Shown piece after piece: positions 19,584 through 26,841 of a DNA stretch of 64,000 nucleotides (the first letter of the stretch is position 1; each line of letters opens with the position of its first letter). The position numbers were made by a program, and so were the translations under genes. The notes under the pieces were generated by a model. It saw only the letters and a program-made list of their open reading frames with translations, was not told the origin of the DNA and ran no database searches. The stretch lies in NCBI GenBank assembly GCA_042089915.1, contig JBELJZ010000013.1, positions 3,712 to 67,711 of the forward strand, read 5' to 3'. The stretch is from UBA8752 sp002172485 (GTDB lineage: Bacteria > Bacteroidota > Bacteroidia > Flavobacteriales_D > Sanyastnellaceae).

Positions 19584-20441
19584 TCAGTAATGCCAGAGGT
19601 CATGCTCAATCGTGAAGAGCTCGTCCTTGATGCGCTCGGATTCGAGCAGGGCATCGAGGCCTTGTGCATAGTCATTGATGGACCGGTCGAAGACGTTGGT
19701 CTCCTTGATGATGTAGCTCGAGAAGTACCGCTTCTGGAAGATCTCCTCAAACGTCCGGCGCTGCGCATCGTTCTCGTAGTTGTAGCACTCCGAGTTGGCG
19801 AAGACGTAACGGCATTCGGGGTAGTAGAGCCAGAAGAGGGGGGCCAAACCCTGGCTGTTGCCTTCGTCGTCCTTCTTCTCAATGATGGGCGCAACGCCGA
19901 TGATGCGAATGTGCCGTTGGCTGCGCTGGCGGTCCCACACCCAATCTTCCTTGACCCGGTAGCGGACGATGTCCTGGCTGTTGATGGATGTCTGCGCTTC
20001 CATCGAGCCGATGACCTCACCGGTCACAGGATCAAACTGGGGAATGATGACAATGGGATTCAGCAGGGAATCGATTTGCGTCCCGCTGAGGGGGTAGCGG
20101 AATTCGTCATCGTCACCAGCAGGTCCAGTTCCGTAAGCGGTCAAGGAGCCTTCCACCTCGAGGGCGTAGCGGATGACATCGAAGAGATTCTTCCGGTCCT
20201 CGATCGGGTCGACCGGGAAGTAGAACATCTGGTTGATCTTCTGGCGAAGGTCGATGTCCTGCCAAATGCGGCGCACGTACATCACGTCCGCCTCACGCAG
20301 GGAAGGATAGGGAATCACCCGCTTCGTGAGGTTGGTTTCCTTCACGTAAGCACCGTCGAGGACGGTCTGGGTCTGGGCCTCCACCGCAAAGGCGGCCAGG
20401 AGAACGCAGACGAGGGTCACGAGATGGCGTGCTGCTTTCAT
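19584..20441 (-). CDS. gldN: gliding motility / type IX secretion protein GldN
   Basis: A 285-residue periplasmic protein of the GldN family (PorN in Porphyromonas), which forms the outer-membrane-associated ring with GldK. A signal peptide occupies residues 1-22 (ending AVEAQ). The segments IPYPSLREADVMYVRRIWQ, INQMFYFPV, YRVKEDWVWDRQRS, PLFWLYYPECRYVFAN and FEEIFQKRYFSSYI are typical. It follows gldM after one base and ends the gldK-gldL-gldM-gldN operon. Confidence 0.95.
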   Translation of the reverse strand: MKAARHLVTLVCVLLAAFAVEAQTQTVLDGAYVKETNLTKRVIPYPSLREADVMYVRRIWQDIDLRQKINQMFYFPVDPIEDRKNLFDVIRYALEVEGSLTAYGTGPAGDDDEFRYPLSGTQIDSLLNPIVIIPQFDPVTGEVIGSMEAQTSINSQDIVRYRVKEDWVWDRQRSQRHIRIIGVAPIIEKKDDEGNSQGLAPLFWLYYPECRYVFANSECYNYENDAQRRTFEEIFQKRYFSSYIIKETNVFDRSINDYAQGLDALLESERIKDELFTIEHDLWHY

Positions 20442-20442
20442 A

Positions 20443-22158
20443 TCAGATCACTTTGAGTTTCATGGTGGGCAAGGCGCGCTCCGTGCCGTCCGGCATGGAA
20501 ACGACGATGTCCTCGATGTACACGACCGAGCCCCGTCCCACGGTACGGAAGAGCTCTTTCATGTTGGACGTCACCATGTTGGAGTTGCTGCTCTGCTCGA
20601 CGAAGGTACCGCCTTTGGTAACGGTCACGTTGAAGCGCTTCACGCGCACTTCCACGTCGAAGTCGAAGTTCTCCATGAGGGCACCCACGGACGGGGCGTT
20701 TTCCAGGAGGACTTTCGTGATGGTCTTGTCTGCTGGCTTCTTGCCCGCGAAGCGGGGAGACGGGTCGGGAATCCGCTTCACGCGGAATTCGCGGCCGGGC
20801 AGGCTTTTCTTGCTGCCATCCGGGAGGGTGGCCGTCACGACAATCTCGGCTTCGCCACCGGCACCGGGTTCCACGATGAAGGTTTCTCCATCGGGCTTGA
20901 TGCGGTGACCTCCGGTGATGCGGACATCGAGCTTGTCGCTGCTGACACCCGGAACCGAAATCTCCACGGGGTTGGGAACGCCGCGGTAGAACACATTCAT
21001 CTTGGTCGGACTCACCACGAGGGCAGGCTCAGCCACGGTGAACTCCGGGGTGAAGAAGGGGTAGTCGCCGACGTTTCCGTCGGGTCCCTGGAACCGGATG
21101 AGGCCTTTGTAGTTCTTCTCGCCGAGCTGCATGCCCTTGGTGGAGATGCGGAGCTTGCCCAAACCACCTTCGATGGCGAGCGGGTCCTTGCCATCATAAG
21201 CGAGCAGGGTGGAGTCCTGTCCGTCAAAGGCACGGTCGTCGACGAAGATGTCCGGGCTGTTTGTGGCGTCAAACGCGGCCAACAGCACATCGGCGCGGAA
21301 GCTGTCGCCCCGAAGGATGTAGTTGCTCTCTGGCACCACGAGGGGCATCAGGTTGGTAAACTTGTAACTCTTGCCCTCAATGCCGGCGATGAGCTCGGTC
21401 ATCATGTTGGACTTGGCATTCTCCACGTCGATCTGCAGCTTGGACAGGATCGGAATGACCGCTGCGATCGGTACGTCGAAGAAGTTGGCCGCTTCCCACA
21501 GCACTTCGTTGCCGTCCTCCATTTCGTTGGGGTAGACGAAGGTCTGCTCGAGGGAGGCCTTGAGTCCGGGGGACACTTTGAATTCGTTTCCCACGAAGTC
21601 TGTGAAGGACACGCCTTTCATTGCTTCGCGGAAGGCCTCCAACTTTTGCTTGAGGTCCCGGGCGGTGAAGTCTCCTTCTTTCGGGCTGCCTGGCTCGGAG
21701 CCGACGAGGTAGGCCGTGATTTCCTGGTACTCGTCCTTTTTCTCGAGGTACTGGATGCTCAGCGCGGTGTCCTTGCGGGTCCGCTGGTCCATCGCGATGT
21801 ACTTGGACAAGTCCCCACCGGCTTCCACGACGGCTCGTTCGCCACTCGCCACGGCCATGATGTTGGCCTTGAGCTGGGTAATGTGGTTGTAGAGGTCATC
21901 CGCTTGGCTGTCGACGGCCTTGGCGGCGTCGTAGTACGGTTTGACTTTCTGCTGGTCTTGGAGGTACTTGGCCTCAAAGTCCAGCATGGTCTCGCGGGAT
22001 TTGCCTTGGATGGTCTGATCGGTCTTGCGCAGACCGTTTTCGACCTTGACGAATCCGTTGAGGATCTCCTTGGAGATGTTCAGTGCCAGAAGTGCGGTCA
22101 GGACGAGGTACATCATCCCGATCATCTTCTGACGCGGCGTTTCTTTCGCTCCTGCCAT
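20443..22158 (-). CDS. gldM: gliding motility / type IX secretion motor protein GldM
   Basis: A 571-residue inner-membrane-anchored protein with one N-terminal transmembrane helix (about residues 12-33, KMIGMMYLVLTALLALNIS) and a long periplasmic part that in homologues makes four beta-rich domains reaching the GldK-GldN ring. Start MAGAKETPRQKMIGMMYL and the C-terminal repeat-like blocks beginning near YPFFTPEFTVAEPALVVSP match GldM. Together with GldL it forms the proton-driven motor of gliding and type IX secretion. It lies 26 bases after gldL. Confidence 0.96.
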   Translation of the reverse strand: MAGAKETPRQKMIGMMYLVLTALLALNISKEILNGFVKVENGLRKTDQTIQGKSRETMLDFEAKYLQDQQKVKPYYDAAKAVDSQADDLYNHITQLKANIMAVASGERAVVEAGGDLSKYIAMDQRTRKDTALSIQYLEKKDEYQEITAYLVGSEPGSPKEGDFTARDLKQKLEAFREAMKGVSFTDFVGNEFKVSPGLKASLEQTFVYPNEMEDGNEVLWEAANFFDVPIAAVIPILSKLQIDVENAKSNMMTELIAGIEGKSYKFTNLMPLVVPESNYILRGDSFRADVLLAAFDATNSPDIFVDDRAFDGQDSTLLAYDGKDPLAIEGGLGKLRISTKGMQLGEKNYKGLIRFQGPDGNVGDYPFFTPEFTVAEPALVVSPTKMNVFYRGVPNPVEISVPGVSSDKLDVRITGGHRIKPDGETFIVEPGAGGEAEIVVTATLPDGSKKSLPGREFRVKRIPDPSPRFAGKKPADKTITKVLLENAPSVGALMENFDFDVEVRVKRFNVTVTKGGTFVEQSSNSNMVTSNMKELFRTVGRGSVVYIEDIVVSMPDGTERALPTMKLKVI

Positions 22159-22184
22159 GATCTCAGTGTGTGGTCAGGGCCGAA

Positions 22185-23000
22185 TCAGCCGCGGGAATTG
22201 CCCATGGCGTTGAGCATGTTGGCGTAGACCGTATTGAGGGCCTCGAGGTTGGAGGAGAGCTCGGCGATGTTGTCCTTGTATTTCTTGGTGTCCTCGACGC
22301 TGTCGTTGAGGTTCTGGACCAATGCGCTCATGCCATCGAAGAGTTGGCGGCTGGTTTCCATCTGCTGAAGCTGCGCCTCGTACATGCCGTTGAGGCTCGA
22401 GAGGTTTTCGTGCATCTTCTGCAATTGCGCTCCAGCGTTTGCACTCATTTCCTTATTGTCGGAGAGGCCGGTCAGGGACTCGCTCACCGAGCTGTAGGTG
22501 TCGGTCAGGTTGTTGACCTTTTCCGTGGCGGAGCGGAGGGCGCCTCCGTACTCGCTGGTGGCGGCGGCCGCATCGGTCACTTCGCTGAGCTGCATGGCTT
22601 GGTCGCCCAAGTGGCGCATGCCGTCTCCAAGACGGGAGAGGACCGCGTTGTCCACACCGGCGTCCTTGAGCATGTCGTCCAGTTGGTCGACCGGCTTCTT
22701 GGGACCGGCTTCGGCGTCATCGTCTGCAAGCTCTGGGTAGACGAGTTCCCACTTCGGCTCCTTGTGCGGGGGTTCGAAAGCGGACATGAAGAAGATGAAG
22801 GCCTCCGTACCCAGTCCGATGATCAACATCTCGGAAGCACCTTCCCAGTGCTCAATCTTGAACAACGCACCGACAATCACAATGGCAGCACCCCATCCAT
22901 AGAGCTTCGCCATGAAAGACTTCCAGGCCTTTCCGCCGATTCCTCCTTTCTGTTTCTTCTTCGGGCCGCCAGCTGCGGGGCTCTTCTTCGTTTTCGCCAT
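22185..23000 (-). CDS. gldL: gliding motility / type IX secretion motor protein GldL
   Basis: A 271-residue inner-membrane motor protein. Two transmembrane helices (about residues 33-51 and 57-75) are followed by a long cytoplasmic coiled-coil tail. Residues Tyr34, Lys48, His51 in helix 1 and Glu66 in helix 2 line up with the protonatable residues (Tyr13, Lys27, His30, Glu49) described for Flavobacterium GldL; the residue mapping is by eye. The N-terminus carries an unusually Lys/Gly-rich 30-residue extension before helix 1. An 83-base gap separates it from gldK. Confidence 0.94.
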   Translation of the reverse strand: MAKTKKSPAAGGPKKKQKGGIGGKAWKSFMAKLYGWGAAIVIVGALFKIEHWEGASEMLIIGLGTEAFIFFMSAFEPPHKEPKWELVYPELADDDAEAGPKKPVDQLDDMLKDAGVDNAVLSRLGDGMRHLGDQAMQLSEVTDAAAATSEYGGALRSATEKVNNLTDTYSSVSESLTGLSDNKEMSANAGAQLQKMHENLSSLNGMYEAQLQQMETSRQLFDGMSALVQNLNDSVEDTKKYKDNIAELSSNLEALNTVYANMLNAMGNSRG

Positions 23001-23083
23001 GTTTTCTTGCAGGTTATGATTGCGGAAGCTTTCAGGCGGGTTTCAGGCGCCGTGGGTAGGAGCTTCCAAGAGGGTCTTGAGGA

Positions 23084-24451
23084 TTAATTGAAGTCTTCCG
23101 GATCCACATTCTTACCGCGGCCGAGGTAGCTCATGGCACTGCGGAATCCGATATACGATTTGGCAGTGTCCTGGTACTCGAAGGAACGGGTACCGGTCTG
23201 GCAATAGTATCCGATGTCTTTCCAACTGCCGCCGCGAATGACCTTGCGCTTGAGGCTCGGCGGATCGTCGGCCATGGCATTGTATTCGTACTCGGGGCTC
23301 ATGTCGTGGCTGAAGTCATACACCGTCTCGTCGAAGGCCGTGTTGGTCCACTCGGCGACGTTGCCGGACATCTGGTAGAGACCGTAGTCGTTCGGGCTGT
23401 AGCTCTCGATTGGCACCGTGTGGCAACCCGCATCCTCGACGTAGTCACCCCGCATCGGCTTGAAGTTGGCCAATGGGCAACCGTAAATGTTGCGGATGTA
23501 CGGACCGCCCCAAGGGAAGGGAGCGAGATCGAGTCCACCGCGGGCCGCGAACTCCCATTCGGCTTCGCTGGGCAGGCGGAACTTTTGGACCATGGTTTCG
23601 CCGTTCTGGCGCTTCCATGTGGCCAACAGTTGGGTTCTCCAAGCATTGAAGGCCCGGGCTTGACCCCAGGTCACACCGACGACAGGGTAGTCGTCGTAAG
23701 CGGGGTGCCAGAAGTAGGTCTCCGTCAGCGGCTCGTTGAATCCGTATGTGAAGTCGCGCATCCAGCAGAGGGTGTCGGGGTAGACGTTGGTGTTCTCCTC
23801 GATCACGAACTGCGCACGGTCATTGTGGCCCCGGATGCTGTTGAGTTGTCCGAGTTCGTTGGGCTCGTTGATCTCGTAATCGAGACCGCTCTTCTGGGCA
23901 GCAGCTTGCAGGTTGATCCAGAAGTACTTGAAGTTCAACTTCCGGGTATCGAGCTGCTTCTGGTCGTAGAAACGGTCAGATCCCTGGTAGAAGAACTCGT
24001 CATAGAGGGCGTCGAAGATGTCCTCGTTTTCCCAGTCAATCGGCTCTTCCCAATTGAGGATGTACCCCTTGTTGATGAACCGGTCCAGTTCACGGCCTTG
24101 GGCGTCCTCCGTGGTGAAGTATTCCTCGAAGTCATTCTCCTGGAGCACGTCGCGGTAGAGGCTGTCGCGCACCCAGTAGATGAATTGGCGGTACTCGTTG
24201 TTCGAGATCTCGTGGATGTCGATGTAGAACGCAGGCACGGTCACGGTTTTGGACCGGGAGGTCAGGGCGTAGGGAACGTCCTGGTCACTCGGACCCATCG
24301 TGTAAGAGCCGTAATGGATGTAGTTCATCCCGTAGGGATTCACTTGCACCCAGTCCTCGCGCGGGTAAACCCCGACCACCTCACCGGCAGGGCCGCCGTA
24401 GCAGCTGGCCAGCGTGATGGCGCACAAGGCGATGATTGCAGCATTTCTCAT
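23084..24451 (-). CDS. gldK: gliding motility / type IX secretion lipoprotein GldK
   Basis: A 455-residue outer-membrane lipoprotein, partner of GldN in the type IX ring. The lipobox LASC places lipidated Cys17. The body is an FGE-sulfatase-like (formylglycine-generating enzyme) fold: TVPAFYIDIHEISNNEYRQF near the start, PVVGVTWGQARAFNAWR, FRLPSEAEWEFAARGG and MSGNVAEWTN with RGGSW near the end. GldK uses this fold structurally, and a catalytic role is not implied. ATG at 24451 sets the lipobox at the normal distance; an upstream ATG at 24505 would bury it. First gene of the gldKLMN run. Confidence 0.95.
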   Translation of the reverse strand: MRNAAIIALCAITLASCYGGPAGEVVGVYPREDWVQVNPYGMNYIHYGSYTMGPSDQDVPYALTSRSKTVTVPAFYIDIHEISNNEYRQFIYWVRDSLYRDVLQENDFEEYFTTEDAQGRELDRFINKGYILNWEEPIDWENEDIFDALYDEFFYQGSDRFYDQKQLDTRKLNFKYFWINLQAAAQKSGLDYEINEPNELGQLNSIRGHNDRAQFVIEENTNVYPDTLCWMRDFTYGFNEPLTETYFWHPAYDDYPVVGVTWGQARAFNAWRTQLLATWKRQNGETMVQKFRLPSEAEWEFAARGGLDLAPFPWGGPYIRNIYGCPLANFKPMRGDYVEDAGCHTVPIESYSPNDYGLYQMSGNVAEWTNTAFDETVYDFSHDMSPEYEYNAMADDPPSLKRKVIRGGSWKDIGYYCQTGTRSFEYQDTAKSYIGFRSAMSYLGRGKNVDPEDFN

Positions 24452-24553
24452 GGTTTCTATCCTTTGTCGAACGATTCCGTTCAGCAGTTGCGGCTTGCAG
24501 GTCACACAACTACGTTAAACTCAACGTGCAGGTTTCGTCATTTCGTGCCCGGC

Positions 24554-25504
24554 TTACAGGAAGCGGGGGTTGGCGTGGCGGGTTTGCATCGGGATGCGCT
24601 CGAAATTGAACATGTACGAGACGAAAATTTCGTGGGAGCCACTGCTGTAGTTGGCGAGCTCACTAAGCGTGGCGTCATAGCTATAGCCAAACCGGAATAT
24701 CTGTTCGGAGCGCGTCAGCTTGTCGTCCTTGGTCATGCCGTATTCAAAGCCGATGACCGGAGCCACTGCATCGCCGGGACGGAAGGAGAGGCCGCCGTAC
24801 AACAGCTCATTCCAGAGCACGTTGGCATGCAGGTCAACCGACGTGGCATTCAGGTCCGTCTTGGCCAGCAAGTGGGAGCGGAGGCGAAGGGAACCATCTC
24901 CGAGGGCCTGCTCGTAACCCGCCTGGAGGTACAAGTGGCGAACGCTGGAGACGTTCAAGTCCTGAAGATCGGTGGCAGCGAGACGTGTGGTGCTGATGCC
25001 GGCGTAAAAGGAGCCCGGCATACGGTACATGACACCGAGGTCAGCGTCAATGGTGGTTCCGCTCTTTTCGTTCTGTGGAATCACGGCGTCTCCTTCATCA
25101 ATGTAGATCCACTCGTTTCCGAGGGTCTTGCCGAGGTAGTTGCCCGCAATGCCGAAGCTGAGAATGCCGCCGTTGGCGTCAGGCTCCATGTGATAGGCGT
25201 ATGCAATCTTGACCACGGTGTTGGTCTCCTGGCCGAGCTCATCTTGAAAAAAGCTCAGGCCGATGCCGCCGGGAATGAAGCCGGGCTTGCCGCTGTATTG
25301 GAACAACGCCGTTTTGGGATCGCGGTCCAATCCCTGCCACTGGTCCCGGTAAAATGCATTGACGTACTGGAGACGCTCCGCGCCGGCGAAGGCCGGGTTG
25401 AAGGACATCCGGTCCTGGTAGAACTGCGTGAATTGGGGGTCTTGCTGAGCCGATGCAGAAGTGCACACGACAAGAACAGACAATGCGAGCAAAATGCGGT
25501 TCAT
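24554..25504 (-). CDS. PorP/SprF family type IX secretion membrane protein
   Basis: A 316-residue outer-membrane beta-barrel protein of the PorP/SprF family, which links type IX substrates or adhesins to the cell surface. Signal peptide at residues 1-20 (ending TSASAQ) is followed by the hallmark QDPQFTQFYQDRMSFNPAFAGA. Later barrel blocks include GGIGLSFFQDELGQ and LLYGGLSFRPGDAVAPVIG. It lies 102 bases upstream of gldK in the same direction, an arrangement also known in Flavobacterium (sprF-type gene beside gldK). ATG at 25504 is chosen to start the signal peptide. Confidence 0.9.
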   Translation of the reverse strand: MNRILLALSVLVVCTSASAQQDPQFTQFYQDRMSFNPAFAGAERLQYVNAFYRDQWQGLDRDPKTALFQYSGKPGFIPGGIGLSFFQDELGQETNTVVKIAYAYHMEPDANGGILSFGIAGNYLGKTLGNEWIYIDEGDAVIPQNEKSGTTIDADLGVMYRMPGSFYAGISTTRLAATDLQDLNVSSVRHLYLQAGYEQALGDGSLRLRSHLLAKTDLNATSVDLHANVLWNELLYGGLSFRPGDAVAPVIGFEYGMTKDDKLTRSEQIFRFGYSYDATLSELANYSSGSHEIFVSYMFNFERIPMQTRHANPRFL

Positions 25505-25652
25505 TCCAAACAGCTGATTTTCAATAGGTTCCTTGCTTCCCACGCATGAAGGCGGTCGGCTAATATACCCAAATTACTGCAGGTTGCGCCTGCGAACGCG
25601 ACTATCCAACACTCATCGTGGATTCCGTGTGAATTGATTAAAGGTCAGGCGC

Positions 25653-26819
25653 TCAGGCGAGTTTTTGCTGGGTACGCCACCAGCGGTCGGGCAATTGGCC
25701 CGTGGCAGCCGCTTGGTAATCCGCGTAGGTGCAGGGGACCAGCAGGAGCCGCCCTTTCCGGTTGCCGGCGCCCGGGGTGGGGATGTCCATCCACCACCGG
25801 TCGCTTCGAGGACTCTTGTAGAACACCACTTCGTGATCGTCGTCTTCGAGCACGACCCGGTATTGGAGGTAGTCTTCCGTGGTGCCGCGGGGGTGATCTC
25901 CAATGCGGTTCATCACGCCTTCGAGGAAGCACCAGATGGCTTCCGCCACCAATTGGCCGCCACGGCCATCGCCATCTTTCGAGGGGTCGTGCTCGAAGAA
26001 CCCGACGGCGCTCAGGCGATCGCTGTAGCCTGCGTACCGGGCGAGTTGGCAGAACTCTTCTCCGGTCAGTCCATTGGGCCGAGACGTGGGGGAGGCAGGA
26101 TGGTCTGCCGTCCGCACGGCCCCGAGATCAAAGCTGACCAGATCAGCATCGCGGAGCATGGGCTCGGCAGAAGGGAGGTCTCCGCGAAGTCGCCCCAGCC
26201 GCACGACGTCGAAGTGCATTTTTTCCATCAGCTGGATGGTGTCTCCATCCGTGAGGTAGCGCTGATGTCCAAGCTGGGTGAAGTCAAAGAGATGTCCGCC
26301 TTCCGGCAGGAGGAGCGCATTCAACCAATTTCGCCCGTCCACCTCCTGCGGGTTGCCACCGAAGTCCAGTCCGGCATCCACGCTGACCACATTGATGGGG
26401 CGCTCTTGCCGCGCATAGGCAGTATACATGGGGACGGTCAGAACTTGGCTGCCGCCGATGACGAGCGGCACGATGTCGCGGGCCATCAACTCCTGGCAAA
26501 CTACATCCAAGGCGGCGCGGGTGTCGGCTTCCTTTGGGCCCGCGGCAATGTTGCCAAGGTCGGCCACAGGAGCCCACCGGTCCATGGTGGTCAGGTCGTA
26601 CAGTTTGCCACGGACCCACTCGGCTGCCCGGTCGGTCTGTGCGCCATCGAGGCTGCCTCGACGGTCCAGGACACCGATGATGGCGGCCACGCAGCCGTAG
26701 AGGTCAGGACGTTCACCAGCGCGGTGGATGCGCAACACATCGCGCAACCGGTCCGTGCCGTCCGACACATCGAACAACCCGGCTTCCGTCGGTTCGAGCC
26801 AATCGAAAATCGATTCCAT
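25653..26819 (-). CDS. arginase/formiminoglutamase-fold protein with degenerate metal site
   Basis: A 388-residue member of the ureohydrolase (arginase) superfamily of the type kept next to gld and topA in Bacteroidota. The three metal-binding blocks are recognisable but altered: GGSQ at 122-125 instead of GGDH, DAGLD at 148-152 instead of DAHxD, and SFDLGA at 229-234 instead of SxDxD. Three of the six usual Mn ligands are therefore missing, so a binuclear arginase reaction is unlikely and a non-catalytic or altered role is inferred. It lies between topA and porP/sprF in the same direction. Confidence 0.8.
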   Translation of the reverse strand: MESIFDWLEPTEAGLFDVSDGTDRLRDVLRIHRAGERPDLYGCVAAIIGVLDRRGSLDGAQTDRAAEWVRGKLYDLTTMDRWAPVADLGNIAAGPKEADTRAALDVVCQELMARDIVPLVIGGSQVLTVPMYTAYARQERPINVVSVDAGLDFGGNPQEVDGRNWLNALLLPEGGHLFDFTQLGHQRYLTDGDTIQLMEKMHFDVVRLGRLRGDLPSAEPMLRDADLVSFDLGAVRTADHPASPTSRPNGLTGEEFCQLARYAGYSDRLSAVGFFEHDPSKDGDGRGGQLVAEAIWCFLEGVMNRIGDHPRGTTEDYLQYRVVLEDDDHEVVFYKSPRSDRWWMDIPTPGAGNRKGRLLLVPCTYADYQAAATGQLPDRWWRTQQKLA

Positions 26820-26823
26820 GGAG

Positions 26824-26831
26824 GCAAGCTA
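26824..26831 (-). promoter_or_regulatory. -7-like box for the arginase-fold gene
   Basis: Minus-strand TAGCTTGC ends four bases before the ATG at 26819. It fits a TAnnTTG core also seen before gldA and the YfhO-like gene. The spacing would give an almost leaderless mRNA. A -33 element is not obvious. Confidence 0.4.
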
Positions 26832-26841
26832 CCTCCCCTGT

